Positions 29,561-46,368 of a DNA stretch of 64,000 nt are shown one piece after another; within the stretch, counting starts at the first letter, position 1, and the number at the start of each line of letters is the position of its first letter. The position numbers and the translations under genes were made by a program. The notes under the pieces were generated by a model that was not told the DNA's origin, did no database searches, and saw nothing but the letters and a program-made list of their open reading frames with translations. The DNA lies in NCBI RefSeq assembly GCF_964656455.1, contig NC_135717.1, positions 8,399,033-8,463,032 of the forward strand. Direction: 5' to 3'. Source of the stretch: Halichoerus grypus (lineage: Eukaryota > Chordata > Mammalia > Carnivora > Phocidae).

Positions 29561-32199
29561 GCTTATAAAACATGCACTAGAAATATGAGGATCCCCGAGA
29601 GAGGGCAGACGGACGCCCCAAATCTTCCAGGCAGGACGGCGCCGCCTGGGTCAGCCCAGGATTGAGGAGAACGTCTCTCCCCCCATATGCTTTCCCAGTT
29701 TGGGGAGAAAAGAGAGTGAAAAACCACCTCGAGAGTGAGGGAAGTGCCCGGTTGCACAAGATGGTGTCTGATGGGAGGAGCCGAGCATCCGTAGACCTCC
29801 GGGTGACAGAGGCAACATCTCCTGCGCCCCCGGGTGCTGTGCGCCCGGCTGAGGTGACCAGCCAAGGACGGTCCTGCCGCCTCCCACCGCGGGCCCACCA
29901 CCACTGCCAGACCCAAGAACTCAACACCCCCCTCTGGTGAAATGCACCCAACCTTGGACTCAGCCTTGTCTCCCCAGAACTGCTCCCTTCAGTGACTAGC
30001 ACCCCGTGCCCGCCCCCCCGTCGTCTAAGCCAAAGTCTGGCAGCCCATCTCCATCCTTCTCTTCCCCTTACGCACCCTCCCAAACACGCTCATGTGCACG
30101 CACGCACACACGCACATAGGCACACACACAGTTTCTATTTCCTAAGTGTCTCTCGGATTCTTTTGCTTCCCAGGCCCGTGGTCCCCACCCTGGAGCACGC
30201 CTCAGAGCCTTCTTTCCAGATGGCACATCCGGCTGCCCACCCCCCCACCCCCCCCCGCTGCGGCCCCTTCCCTTCTTAGTGTGTGACCCAGCCCACCCAG
30301 GCTCAGCTTCCATGTCACGGTGACACCCGCCCCCCCAAGCGCCCCCGCCCTGCTCTCGTCTCAGGGTCTTTGTGACCATGACTTGCTTCATGACATCTGC
30401 CCGGCTCCCCACTGTGCCCCATCCCCTAGCACCCTGCCTGGCACTTAGAAGGGCCCCCTCGTTGAACGAAAGACACAGGCCCTCTCTCTTCAAGTGGCTT
30501 AGAGGTCAAGTTTGGGGAGGTAAGCTTTACGTGGCCCAAGTTAAGGAACAACCTTACTTTTATGGGGGTTTTTTTCTTTGTTAATAAGTAAAGTATTTCG
30601 GCTTCTACGTCACTATACGAGTTTCCTTGGACAAGTTTTAAAAAATGTTTTGCTCTCGCACACGCACAGCCCGGTACCTACTGTGCAACAGAGATCTTGT
30701 CTCATCTGCCTGCCTTCTGTGCTGGCAGGGGGCCGGGTGTATGAGGGAGGAAGCACTGATGTGCTGTGTTCCAGAAGAAACTAGGACCGACAGTCGTTTT
30801 CCCTTTCCTGGGACAGCAGGCGGTCCCACCCAGCCCGTCGGGCCCCCTCCCCAATTCTTCCTGCCCCAAACCTTGCACAGGTTACTCCTTTCTGCCATTG
30901 GGAAAAAAAAAAGAAAAAACAAGGGATCTGGTAGGTTTGCTGAGATATTCAGTGATTTCAGGCAATGCCCGGACTGGCTCAGGGCCAGAGAGAGTGTTGC
31001 CAGCCCAAGGAGGGGGCAGGCAAGGCCTGGGTGTGGGTGTGTGTTGATGCCACCGCCCGTTTGGGAATGGACCCTTCCTGCGGGTGGGGGAGACTGCCGG
31101 GGACCCTTGGGAATGGGACCTGGTGAGGCCCCTTCCCTTACTCCCCCATGGCGTCAGACTCAGGCCTCGGCCTTCGGGAAGAAGGCTGTTTTGTAGCGTG
31201 GACACACCTTAGTACGTTATTAGGTTCCTTCTGTTCCTTTCTCAGTAGAAAATATAAAGGGGTGTAGAAAGTTCTGACATCTATTAAAGTATCCATGTAT
31301 TTTGTTTCAAGCCCATGCTAATCCATCAAAAGGCTGCTCATGCTCAAAAACAAAAAACTCCACATTTTCTCTTGGCCTGGAGAAGTCGGCAGTGGTCCTA
31401 AGGGGCCGCGAGTGTCTGCTGTCTGACCTGGAGGTGGGGTTCGGGACTGAGGAGCCCGTCTAAACAGCCACCACCGCTGGGGCTGGGTTTGGCATTGGGG
31501 ACATCGGTAAAGGGGTCTCACGTGACCGTGTGGGGTAGGTCTGATGGATTTCTGACAAAAATACAGGAGAGCAAATGAGCGTCACCGTGCACCTTTAAGG
31601 TGGAGGGGCTCAGGTTGGGGGGTGGGGGCTCTCCTAGAAGAAGGCAAGCGAGCCCCGACACGGCAGCTTGGGTTCAGCGGCTCCATCACGGAACCCACAT
31701 CTGAACTCCACTGAGAAGCATTGCAGACTGCTGGTCACCCTGTGGTGGCCTTCGAAGCTGTCAGCCCTGTCCACTGGGAAGGCCTTGAGCGGGGCAGGCT
31801 CCTTCCAGGCCACCAGGGCTCCCGCTGGACCCAGGATGCAGCACCAGGTGCCTCAGGACCTTTTGCACACCCTGGCCCCACTGTAGAGCCGCAGCTGGAG
31901 AGCCTGCCATACCCCCTCTGGCTCCGTCTTCCACTCTGCCCCTCCCCCGTGCACCCCCTTTTCCTCGTCTCCTTGATTTCCTCCCTTGCTCCCATTTCCA
32001 CGTGCCGGCCCCCGGCCATGCTGCTCCCCGGCTCTGTTCGGCAACCCCCCACCCCGCCAACTCCTCCCTCCCGTCTCCCATCTCCCCATACTTGTCTGTC
32101 TTTATAGTCACTTGGAATTTCCTGGCTTGGCAGGGGCTCAAAGCCTAAACTATGGACATAATGAAAAGTGGTGCATCAGACCAGCCACCAGTTAAATAA

Positions 32200-32620
32200 T
32201 GTTTGGGTTCTTGTCAGAATGTCACAGAGTACCCTGTCATTTTGTTTCAGCAACTTGTCCTTCTGAATGCACAGTTCGCCTTATGGCATGCCAGCAGTAA
32301 AAATGTCACTTACAATAATTACTTTTTGGTGAAAATGCTTGCTGACTTCCTACCTTCAAGCTGTTTTTTACACAGTGGGGAGATAATAAGAAATGACTTT
32401 ATCCTGACTGCTCAAATGAACACTAAATGGAATTTGGGTTATTATTACTGCAGATAGAGGGCCGGGTATGGAAATTTCAACGGTGGATCGGATAAACTGC
32501 AGGGAGATGTGTCTCTGGAAATTATGGCGGGTGAGCGTTTTCAACCGACTTCTGTTGAAAACTTAAGGCAGCTGTTGTTTGCCTGCTGTTTTTGGAATAT
32601 AATATTTTTCATAATCCTTT
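32200..32620 (+). promoter_or_regulatory. Candidate conserved non-coding block
   Basis: Unique A/T-rich sequence in intron 20 contains ACAATAATTAC, GGAAATTTC and an NF-Y-neutral but GATA-like GGATCGGATAAAC. No SINE or MIR signature was recognised. A short frame (32203-32457) is open but lacks splice sites that would join the CUX1 frame. Confidence 0.3.
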
Positions 32621-32889
32621 TATAGTTCCTGGATGCCTCATGAATTTCGGAGGGCCTCAAGTCACTGCCTCTGCTCTCTGTATCTTACTAACCAAGCGAC
32701 TCCTGTGCAAGATTCGAAGCTTTGCAAAAAAAAAAAAAATGTAATCCACATGGGTCACTTCTTAATGTAACACCTTAGTATTGCTGTCAATATCGGGTAG
32801 ATGAGCTGTGTGCCGGGGCTTTCCCAGTATGCAAATTGCCCGTTTTCGATTGGCCCAGCCCTGCAGTCTGCGGGCGCCACCAAAGCAAG

Positions 32890-33000
32890 ATGGGTGTCTG
32901 ATTTCTCTTATCCTCAGTGCCCAGCGGACTGCATGGCACAGAGTAGGCGCTTTCAGAATGCTTGAGTGAGCGAGCGAGCAAATGAATGAATGAAGGGCAG
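32890..33000 (+). repeat. L2/MIR-like 3' end
   Basis: The phrases 'gcacagagtaggcgctttca' and 'gagcaaatgaatgaatgaa' have the form of the 3' ends of old mammalian L2 elements. The limits are approximate. Confidence 0.45.
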
Positions 33001-33084
33001 GCACGCGGCTACTCCAGTGACTGCCAGACAAAGGGTGGGTGGAAACACAGAGGCTTTCCACTATCAGTCTGGTTCAGATCCTTC

Positions 33085-33570
33085 TCCACCCACGTGACCT
33101 GGACAAATCATATTGCCTGTCTGTGCCTTGGTTTCCCCGCCTGGAGTGCGGAGAATCGGATGCAGCCGTGTGTAAACACCCTCCGTTTATCACTGGGTAC
33201 TACGTGCATTCTGGTTCCCTTCCCTAATCCCAGTAGTGGGTTGGCTTTTGGGTGCTGGCCATCCCGTTTTTGAGATTCATGCATGGTGACATATGGATTG
33301 TAGAGCAATCGTGTCCTGGAAGGCAGGCCCAGTCGTGCTGCCACGAATGGACACCGGGTTCGGGCCCCACTGTACGGTGGACTGTTCTGAATACAGAACA
33401 TCTGACCGGTTCCTGGCTGTGTCACCAGACAGGACATCTAAAGTCTGTCAAAGGAGGGAAATGGATATACCTGCCTCACACTGTGTGGTCCTTGTGAGGA
33501 GCGCGGTTGGTCATTCTCGTGAGCCCTAGCCCAGGGCCTGGCACGCAGGGAGTGCATGAGAAATGATGTT
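33085..33570 (+). repeat. MIR-like sequence, apparently interrupted
   Basis: MIR core words appear at 33090-33160 ('ctgtgccttggtttccccgc') and the 3' part at 33430-33565 ('cccagggcctggcacgcagg'). About 250 bp of unrelated sequence lies between, so this may be one broken element or two. Confidence 0.4.
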
Positions 33571-33613
33571 AGCTTACATAGGAGCTGCTCTTACGAATGA
33601 TGATAAAATAAGG

Positions 33614-33797
33614 CTTCTTTTTTTATTTATTTGAGAGAAGAGAGCATGAGCTGGGGGAGGAGCAGAGGGAGAGGGAGAAGCGGACTCTGTGCTGAACATG
33701 GAGCGTGACGCGGGGCTCGATCTCACGACCCCGAGATCATGACCTGAGCCAAAACTAAGAGTTGGACAGTTAACCGACTGAGCCACCCAGGCGTCCC
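33614..33797 (-). mobile_element. CAN-SINE, antisense
   Basis: On the minus strand it starts GGGACGCCTGGGTGGCTCAG. The body is diverged ('agttggacagttaaccgact') and no clean target-site duplication is visible. Confidence 0.92.
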
Positions 33798-34391
33798 AAC
33801 AAATACATTTCAATACAATTTAATAACCGCTTTTAAAAACAAAACAAACAAACAAACCCATCAAATTCAGGTTGTGTTTCTTAGCACCAGCCATGTGGGA
33901 GGTTCAGTCCTCACTGCAACACTGTTGGCATTTTCCAGATGAGGAAGCCAGATGTCCCAAGAAGTCGTGAATGTCATTCGTGTGAACACAGCCGGCTAGT
34001 AGAGGTAGCCCCATCCCCGAGTTCATATCTTAATGCCAAGCCCAGGACTCCTGCTTTTTTTTTTTTTAATTATTTTTAATTACATGGAGTGGAAGAAAGC
34101 CTTATTCCTTCACCTTCAGAAAGTATTGCTTTAGACAGAAGCCTCTGTTTACTGATACTTGGAAAACAAAACAAAAAATAATATTTCTTCTTTTCTTTGG
34201 ACAACATCTCTTGTTCTGTCAAGATGGACAAGGACAGGCAACCACGTGTCCTTCCTGCACCCAGGGGCGGGGCTGCCTTGCGGGGGGCTCTGGAGCTTGT
34301 TTCTGGTTTGGCTTTGGTTACTGAGTTTGCTGGTTCAGGTGCTGGAGCTGGGTGCTTACTGGAAACAGCTTTCTAAAGAAATGACTCTTTC

Positions 34392-34574
34392 TGGGCACCT
34401 GGCTGGCTCAGCCAGTTAAGCATCTGCCTTCGGCTCAGGTCATGATCCCGGGGTCCTGGGATCAAGCCCCACATCAGGCTCCCTGCTGAGCAGGGAGTCT
34501 GCTTCTCCCTCTCCCTCTGCCTCCCTCTCTCTGTCTCTCATGAATAAATAAATAAAAATCTTAAAAAAAAAAAT
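34392..34574 (+). mobile_element. CAN-SINE with perfect 15-bp target-site duplication
   Basis: It is a full-length element with an AATAAATAAATAAAAATCTT tail and a poly(A) run. AGAAATGACTCTTTC flanks it on both sides (34377-34391 and 34575-34589), which shows a relatively recent L1-driven insertion. Confidence 0.96.
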
Positions 34575-36763
34575 AGAAATGACTCTTTCCACAGTGATGT
34601 TCTCAGCATGAGAACTCATGGGGTCTCCAATGGGGCCATTTGCTATTGCATTTGTCCGTGCCTATCCAAACATGGGGGCCTGATTCTGCTTTCCGTGAGC
34701 TGAGAGCGCAGTGGTTATCTGTGTGCACATGTGTCTGTCTGTGAATAACGTCCCCCAGAAAGAGCACTCAGCTTCGAGTTGTCTGTTACATTTAGACCCA
34801 GACTCAGAGCAGAGTCCAGTGCACACCAGCCCGGCAGCACGCGCCCGGTACCTTTCAAGGCCGAGGTGGGGTTTTGATCTTAAGGGCTTTGAGCCGGGAG
34901 CTCCGTCTCGGCTGGCGCCGCACAAAACGGGAAGCACCAGGGCAGTGGCTCCGTGCGGTCTGTCAGGCAGGCAGCCATGCTTTTGACCTTGCTGTGGGTT
35001 ACAGGACACAAACCTGAGAAGGAATCTGTTTATCATGTGGGGATTCGTACCATCCTTGACAGTCTGCAGTGAGCAAGATGGATGATCTGCCAAATCGGTC
35101 CCTCGCATGGGTGAATCAGGGCAAATTTACAGTACAATTTCTTTGCTGCTTCAGATACAAAAATAACATTTGCTGGGTTTTATATCCAGTTGTATGATGA
35201 CCTGGAGGTGAGCAGAGAGAAGAAATCCGATTTGTAGGATTCATATTGCCTTAAAGATTTATATGGATCATTTCTGCTGTTTATGCCTATCTCTTTTACA
35301 TCTTTCACAAACCAGTGGGTTGTGGTTTTTTTTTAAGCCAGATTTTCAAGGTTGAGGACACAGGTTTATGTGATGGTGGAACTCTGTTCCTGCTTAGGAC
35401 AATAAACAGGTTTATCGGTTGAGTTGCAGTTGTTTTATTTGGGATTTTATCTTTCTAGGTGTTTATATGAAAGAGCCCTTGTATTCGGAATACGTTTCCC
35501 ATCTTCTTGAGTTCAGAGTAGGCTGTTATCCTGGATATGATATGTCCAGGAAAGGATACCCCATGTCTATGGCCATTTGAAATTCAGTCATCACTCAGTG
35601 TTAACATTTTGTTTCATCAGGTAGTGAGTATTTTGGGAGGGGGGCGCCCGTGTGTGCTGATGTTCCATGAGTGGCCTGCTTTCTGAGACATATCATCTCT
35701 CTGGGGCCAGAGAACCCATGTGAAGACACCTGGCCTGGCCCCTCACACATGGTGCCATGCGGTCTTACCATGTACCCTGCTTGATGGGGGGGCTGGGGAG
35801 GGGTCGGGGGAGACCATACCAGACACCAAGCCATCGGCAGATTTTACCTCATGGGTAGGACCACGGTGCTAAATCACTCTGCACTTTCCTTCCGGACACA
35901 ACCTCTCTCTGTATCTGGTAATTAGGAAATGGCCAAAGCCTTTATTCCAGACATCCCAAAACCAAAATGGATGCTGGGTTTCACGGGTGATGCTGACAGG
36001 GAGACCAGAAGGGACCGCTCCCCAACAGAGCACGGGGTGGCACTCCCCCCTGGGCACCTGCGATGGGACAGAGACCCTTCTTAAGAAGGGAGAGCATGGA
36101 GACCTGGCTGCTACCCTGGCCCCATCTCTTCCGGCAGTGGCCACAGCATGGGTGGCGTAGATAAACAGAGCTCCGCCTTCAAACTCGCGTCCTAGGGTTT
36201 GACGGGGAACAGAGTGGGTGCTCCTCTTCTGTCGGTTCCCTCCAGCTGGGTGCTATGGAGCCCTCCGGGGTCACAGCAAGAACCCACATGAAGTCCCGGG
36301 ACTCAGTCCTGGGCCCCCCAGCTGGGGCCAGCCGCCGAGACCTTACGTCTCCTCCTCGAGGGTCTTCATAACCGTGGTGGCCACGCCCTGTGGGCAGCCC
36401 TCATTTAAAAGAACCCACCCATTCATTTTGTTCTGGAAATTATGGACAGAATAAATCTGCAAATTATAAGTTAGCCAAGGTCCTTCTGAATTAGGGAATG
36501 AGGGGGTCCCATTGGAAGAAATCACGACTGCGTGAGCCCGTGGTTCATAGGACAGCAGTTTCTCAACAGAATGCCCTTACGTTGGGCCTTCAGAAACCTT
36601 TCGTTTAACCCCCGAGTTTTTCTTCTGTTGCCGTTACGTTTTATTCTGTAAGACAGAACATTAGAGGTTTCTCCCAGCCTTAGAACCATAGCTGCCATGC
36701 TGTATGCTTGCACGGGCATTTCACTGATACTTCCTAGGTAAGGAAAGTAGACGTGCGCCGTGA

Positions 36764-37264
<501 letters not shown>

Positions 37265-37984
37265 TGAACACAAGGGCTCCTGAGGGTGGTCAGTCCCGGC
37301 CTGCTCCTGCCCCCCCCCCCCCCCGCCCCACCACGGCGCCCCCACTGGGACCTCTTAGTGGATACCCATGCAGCTGGAGCGGACTCAGGCCAGGCGCTGA
37401 GACCGCCTGACTGGGGCATGCCCGGTGGAACTCCCGGTCCTCGAGGGCACCAGCGCTGGGCCCGAGCAGCGTCAGCCCAGCCCATCCCATGGCGTGTTGG
37501 GAGAGTCCCCAGACTGGGTTCATATCCCAGTTCTTCCTCTTGCTCTGTCCGTCATCCTGAGCAAGCTACTCTCGGAGCCTCCCCTGTAGCTCTGGGACAG
37601 CAGTGCCCGACTTAGGCCTGTTGAGTAGCACCCTGCCCGGCAGCTAATAGTCCATTATTGTCCCCACCTCCTGCCTGATGATGCCGGCTCCCTTCCCCAG
37701 GCCCTCCACTGGGAGGCAGTAGAGAGCTCCTGCGGAACTGAGTTCGCCACTCCTCCCTCGAGGGCTCACCGCAAACCCAGGCGGTTAGCTTCGTGCATGC
37801 CCCGCCCGAGGCGGCTCTCCCCTGAGGGCTCTGTGGCACAGTCAGTAGCTGTGATGCTAGGAATATTAGAGCATTTGGTCATTTTAAACCTTTGTGCTCC
37901 TGTGGTTCAGTACTGACCACATGGGGTTCTCCAGGCTTGGCCACCCAGAGACTGGAAACAGCCACTCCCCAAACACTTCATGTG

Positions 37985-38070
37985 GGCCTTGAACTCACGA
38001 CCCTGAGATCAAGACCTGAGCTGAGATCAAGAGTCAGAAGCTTCACCGACTAAGCCATCCAGGCGCCCCA
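37985..38070 (-). mobile_element. CAN-SINE head fragment, antisense
   Basis: Only the tRNA-like head is present: 'taagccatccaggcgcccca' on the + strand is the reversed start. The CT-rich body and tail are missing, so it is truncated. Confidence 0.85.
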
Positions 38071-38626
38071 AGTCCCCCAAACGCTTCTGTCCTTACTTCC
38101 CAAGTGTAGATGTCAATTAAGGAGCACTGTTCTATGCGGTACATGTTACGACAACCCCGAAGAGTGGCTGGAATTTGCAGAGGGGCCTTGCATGTCTGTT
38201 TTTCCCAGGGAATAGGAAAAGAAGGGAGTAGCAGTGAAGTGAGTTCCAGGGAAGTGTGTGTGGTGACTTCACAGCTCGGAGGCTCGGCGGCCAGCTTGCC
38301 TGGTTAAGGTCCTCTGTCCCACTGCTTGCGCAAAACAGAACAAGAGAAAAAGTAATGTCAACTGAGAATGTTTTTAATTAAGTTAATTCAAAGAAATAAA
38401 AATTTAGCTGTTGATTTTTTTAAATGGCCGTGAAGTCCCGCATGTTCATGAATGATTGAAATACGCAGGGATTCCTAGACTCAGGTCATCCCCTACCTTA
38501 CAGTCTTATCACGACTCCAGAGAAGCAGGCCCGATAGATTATTGCTGCCCACTCCCTTATAGGAAGTGTCGTTTCTGTAGTCATGGGCAAGCAGCTGAAG
38601 AAAACTCCTTTTAAACCACTGAGAAG

Positions 38627-38821
38627 GGGCGCCTGGGTGGCTCAGTCGGCTAAGCATCTGCCTTGGGCTCAGGTCACGGTCTCAGGGTCCTGGGATCGAG
38701 TCCCGCATCGGGCTCCCCACTCAGCGGGGAGTCTGCTTCTCGCTCTCACTCTGCCTCAGTGCACTCTGTCTCTCTCTCTCAAATAAATAAATAAAATCTT
38801 TTTTAAAAATAGATAAATAAG
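38627..38821 (+). mobile_element. CAN-SINE with 11-bp target-site duplication
   Basis: It starts GGGCGCCTGGGTGGCTCAGT and ends in AAATAAATAAATAAAATC plus an A-rich tail. CCACTGAGAAG is repeated at 38616-38626 and 38822-38832. Confidence 0.95.
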
Positions 38822-40389
38822 CCACTGAGAAGTTGCAAGATCACAGCTGTGAGGTCATAACATTAAAATCTCATCCTTGGCCTTCCCATCCCCATTTCCA
38901 TCCTTGCTGGAGTTCTGGCTGGTGATGGTCATGTGCCACCACAGTAGAACCCCACTGGCCTGTAGAACTCCCATTTTCAAATGCTGTGAAGCACAAAATC
39001 AGGGGTGAAACTTTCCACACCAGAGAGAGAGAGGACTTCCTCCTCTCAGAGCAGGAACTTCCGGAAGAGCTCCCCAGTGGCGCCACCATGGAGCTGAGAA
39101 GCAGTCTCAGTGGTTGCTATAGCTGGTCTTAGCTTTTCCAGGGAAGAAGCTGCCTCCCCTGCTGGGGTCTCTCAGTGGAGTAATGGGCACGGAGGGGGCC
39201 AAATTATAGCTGAATAATGCAGCTATAAGGCCCAGGCATCCTCTTCACTTCTGACTTGAGCTCTTGACGTGTTCATGGGTCAGTCTCTTGAAATCATAAG
39301 CAGAGTGCACGTGTGCGCACATTTTATTGGGTAAGAGTCAGTAGCTTTCTTCAGGTTCTCAAGTAGGTCCATGACCCAGAAACGATTGAGAGTCGCTGCT
39401 ATGAAACCTCTAGAAGTAATAAAAATTTCCAAGAATATTCATATGATTTCCTCTCCTCTCCCCCGCCAACAAGGTGGGTCAAGCAAGTAGTAACCAGCTG
39501 TTTATTACATCTATCACTTTCCTGAACATAGCGAACTCCTTGGTGGTGTTTCTCGCAGATGGAGGGCGTGAGCCTGTCTGTCATCCACGGTCACCCTGCC
39601 ACGGAGGGGCAGAGCTGCTCTGGGCCCGGGGGTCATGTTCCCTACACTTTGTGGCACCAAACACTGGCCTGTCTGATCCCAGTCTCCATTTCCACCTAAT
39701 AAGTCCTGTTATTCATGTTCTCCCATCTGGTCGCTCAGGTTGTCCCTGATTCTCATTTGCGCCTTCAAAAGTGCCGGCCCCTCTTAACCTGCAGCTGAAT
39801 GGCTCTCAGAGAAGAGACATTTTCTTTTTAAGCCTCTGACGAACATGGCCAACCTGGGGCTGCTCTGCTCTCCAGAGCAGAATTCCCTCTGATCAGCCTG
39901 GGGAGCAGGCTGCCCACCACGGCCTCAGAGAAAAGGCATCGAGGAAGGGGTTTTGATCCCCTTTGAGCTCCAGTCAGCAGAGGCAGCTTAGACTGCGGGA
40001 ATAGACTTTAGAATTGGAAATGGCCTGCTTTTCAGAAAAACAGAGCTGAGGGGCTCTTTCTCCTTCTCTTTCCTGCTGTGACCTTGGGTCAAGTGGCCTG
40101 TTTTCTCAGCAAGACCGGATAACCTTGCTAATCGTGAAAGGAGCCAGACAGCCCTGCGGTTTGAGGTTGTATAAGAGAGGGCTCCCCGTGTGCTACTTAA
40201 CCTCCTGAGCTTGGGTGAGGGATTAACCACCTCTGATAAGCGCTGCAGGTGTGTTATCCAGGCCTCAGTACATCCAAAGCCTGGAGGCTTTTTTGAGAGA
40301 AACGTTGTCGTGTGCCCACAGAATGCAGGAGTAATACTGACTCCATCATCAGTGGAGTTTGTCACAAGTCTGGTTGAAGAAATGCTTCT

Positions 40390-41037
<648 letters not shown>

Positions 41038-41329
41038 TGATCTGTGGTCAAGCAGGGCAAAGGGATTTTTGACAATCATCAACTGACGAGGACCTACGAG
41101 GACTGGGAAGATTTGTGACTTTTTCTCCCCAGCAGACTGAACCCAAAATACATTTTGGCGTGGGGGGGGGGGGCACACGGATGGTTCCTTATAGTCGCCC
41201 TGGAGGTCACTATACCCTTTTTCTTCTTGTAAGGCCACCAAGAGGTGAACATCACAGCACTCGGTGGTGGTGGGCCATTTGTTTATTGTCTTTGTCTTGG
41301 CAGGTACGTGGGGCAGTTCGTCTCGTGCA

Positions 41330-41470
41330 CGTGTTTCACATGCCGGGGCCCTCCGTACCGTATCTTATTGGCGAGATCATTCATAAACACATTTGTAGAT
41401 AAGGAAAACTCGGGTTTAGAGAAGTTGGGCACCTTCATTAAGGTCACCCAGCCTGGAAAACAGAAGAGCA
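41330..41470 (-). repeat. MIR-like fragment
   Basis: The phrases 'tttgtagataaggaaaactc' and 'aaggtcacccagcctggaaa' match antisense MIR. The limits are approximate. Confidence 0.5.
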
Positions 41471-41946
41471 AATTCCTGCCAGAGCAGGTCTCTCTCGCTG
41501 TTACTTTATGGTCTGTGGGGCTCTGCAGGACTCAGCCCCCTTGAGGGCCAAGCGCGGCTCTTCTTTCTGTATGCATCTGGAGCCCTCTCGAATGCTGACC
41601 GGCCTTCTTCGGGCACCTTGGTGGTGCAAAGTAATGTCTGCTCTGTCCCCTCATTTGCACTCCTACCTGTGGCTGCTCGCTCATGGGTCCTCCCCTCAGA
41701 GGGCACAGTGCTGTAAGCTCACGAAGTGGCTGAATCGGAATCCCTTAGATGTGGAGGCGAGGCACCACATGCCCGTGTGGCCGGGGCGTGTCTGAGCCAG
41801 GGGCTGGGTACGGAGCCCAGGCCTACATCCTCTGAGTTCACCAAGAGAGCCTGCTGCTCACGGCCGGCCTGGTGGCACGTTTGTCACCCAGCCAGGGCAA
41901 GGGCCAGAGCTCCAGGAGGAAGTGAGCATCTCTGGTGTCTCCTCCG

Positions 41947-41998
41947 AGGCCCCTCCTCACATCCATCCCAAGGTCCCTAAAAGCAGCTGTGGGCCCAC
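41947..41998 (+). repeat. 52-bp direct repeat, copy 1
   Basis: The 52 bases from AGGCCCCTCC to GTGGGCCCAC are identical to 42806-42857, 859 bp downstream. The flanks differ. Confidence 0.95.
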
Positions 41999-42805
41999 CG
42001 TGGGGTCGGGCCTCCTGTTCACCAGGTGCTGTGCTGAGACCTCACACAGTGCCCCCCAGCCCAGCTCTGTCCAGTGTAGGCGCATTCTCCGGGAAAGATG
42101 GGGCTCTGGCGTTATGAGACTTGCCTGATATCAACCACTGGCAGAAGGAGGAAGGAGGGAGCAGGAATCCAGAATCACAGGCTGGCCGACTCTGGAGCCG
42201 GTGCTTCTGATGTGTGTTGTGCTCCCTTGTGCCCGGAGCCTGCCACCCTGGGACCCCTGGGCCCACGCAGCGGCCTTCCACTGCACGCAGGGCCCTCCGG
42301 TGGACTCCGGCCTGCTCTCCGGGGTGTAGACCAAGGCCCTGACACAGTCCACAGCCCTTTGGGCGGCCACAGATGCCTGGTGCCACATAACCCCCAAAAG
42401 TTTTTTAACTTTCTACCTTGGGAAATTTCAAACCAAAAAGCAGAACGGTACCATGAACCCAGTATATCCATTACCGAGTTTCAGCGGTTATCAGTGCCCG
42501 CCCAAGCAATGTGAAAACTTTCTGCACGCTGGCAAAAGGCAGTGCCTGCCTCCTTGAGCTCCCTGGGAGCCCCCCCGGCCAGCCCTCCGAGGCCACCCCC
42601 TAAGCAGCCCCCCATGGCTGCAGGCATCAGGAGAGGGACAGCCCTGGTTCTGTCACCCCCTGGTGTGTTTGTCCTTGGAGGCCACTAGAAAAGGACCCTT
42701 GCCCCCACAAGTAGATCTTTGGGGGCTTCCTAGGCCTCCGCTCCTTCAGCACGGGCTCTGGGCGCCATCTTGTGTTTCAAAAGAGTTACTGTTTCCGCCG
42801 GGCCC

Positions 42806-42857
42806 AGGCCCCTCCTCACATCCATCCCAAGGTCCCTAAAAGCAGCTGTGGGCCCAC
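42806..42857 (+). repeat. 52-bp direct repeat, copy 2
   Basis: This is the second perfect copy of the segment at 41947-41998. The identity stops abruptly on both sides. Confidence 0.95.
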
Positions 42858-44499
42858 TGTCTTCTCCCTCCCTCTAGCAGGGATGCTCACTCGAGGAGCC
42901 TTCCCCAGACACACCAGTGGGTGAGCCAGAGCATAGCGCTTCCTGTGATGTCCGCCCGATGGGAGCGGCCAGCTGGACACACTGGGCTGGGTTCTTTCTG
43001 GCCACTGGCTGTATCATATTCATTCTCTTTGGGGGAAGATTTGCCTTCTCCACTGTGTTCCTAGATATAATCCTAAAATGGCAAGTTAGCTAAGCCACTG
43101 CCTGGCCTAAGTTTCTGCCTCGGTAGAATGAGGCCGCTCATGCGAACTTCTCCAGGTTGGAGCATCAGAAAGAACATGCCGAGCGTAGCAACCAGCACAC
43201 ATGACTGCTCAGCAAATGAGTTTTTAAAATAAGTTGGGTTCCTTTAAAATAGATGAAAGCCCGTCGTGCTCCCAGTAGACTGCACTGGGTGATCCCACGT
43301 GCTCTCTGCTTCCTTCTCTTCCCGAATGAAAGCTTTGCGTGTTTCTCCCGTTAGCTCGAATGTTTTATTGCTCTCCTTCCTTCTTCCTTTCCTCTGAACA
43401 TTTTGTGTCCACCCTGGTCTGCCTTCTGTTTTCTGTCCCTTTATGAGATGGCCCTTGAACCAACCTGTTCACGCAGCCCCCGGCCCCGAGACGCACGCAC
43501 GCAACGCATGCACGCACCACCTGGGCTAGCTCGTGGGCTCCTCTGACCACCCGTAGTCCTCTCCTGTGATGGGCTGGGGCGCTGGCCACCATCAGGCAGG
43601 ACAGAGCAGACGGAGGTCAGACGTACCAGCTGTGTGACCCTGGCCTTCGGTCTCCATCTGTACACCAGGACGGTCCTGGTCCCTCTCGCGGGGCGTCCCT
43701 GGGAGGATCGCTCAACAGAGGTTGGCTTGACTGCTACAACCGCTCTTCCTCCCCACCTGCTGCTTGAATTACGTAATGTTACGTCCCATCTTCCATCCCT
43801 TTTAAGAAGTTTTAAGGGATTTTCAGACTATATTCCAAGCTAACCCACTAGAAAGCTCACCGTGGAGGACTCATTTGCTGGAGAGGTTAGGGTTGGGGTC
43901 CCGTGCTTTGCCCCATCATTTTGCCATCTGGTGCCCTTGCCTCCTTCCGCCAACATCCCAGACTCCTTGATCCATCACTCCAGGATGCTCTGCCATCGTC
44001 CGAGACGGACTTCTCTCTCTCCACCTTCCCATTCCCGTCCCCCTGCAAATCCCAGCCCTGGATTAGTGCTCCGCTGGCTCTCTCCACCCATCCTCCTTGG
44101 CTTCTGGGACCTGAGCATCCCAGCTCTACGTGGGTTGGAGCTGCCTCAGATTTGGGGCTCCAGCTTCGGCGGGGTCCCCTGCTCTTCTCCCCACCCCTGC
44201 CCCCCCTTCACCCCACTCAAGACTCCGTCCCCATCACTTCAGATCACCTCTGCTCCTGCCTCCCTCCTCCTTCAGGAGAATGCAGGCCCCCAGCTTTCCC
44301 ACCTCAGTCCCTGGCAGCTTGTCTGCACCTCCAGCCCCCGCCCCCACCCGTCCTGCCTCCCGCGGCAGCTGCAGTGATTCTCTCTCTCACCTGTACACCA
44401 GCTCTCTCCCCTCAGCTGTGGAAACACTGTCAGCTCACTCTCATCTTTAAATCCGCCCTCAGCCCTGGATTTCCCTTCTAGAAGCCATCCTGTCTCTCA

Positions 44500-46368
<1,869 letters not shown>

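Noticed and set aside
43862..44481. 171- and 192-aa Ser/Pro-rich frames in intron 22
   Set aside because: They lie in a pyrimidine-rich tract that runs into L2-like sequence, are open in two frames at once and have no recognisable domain.
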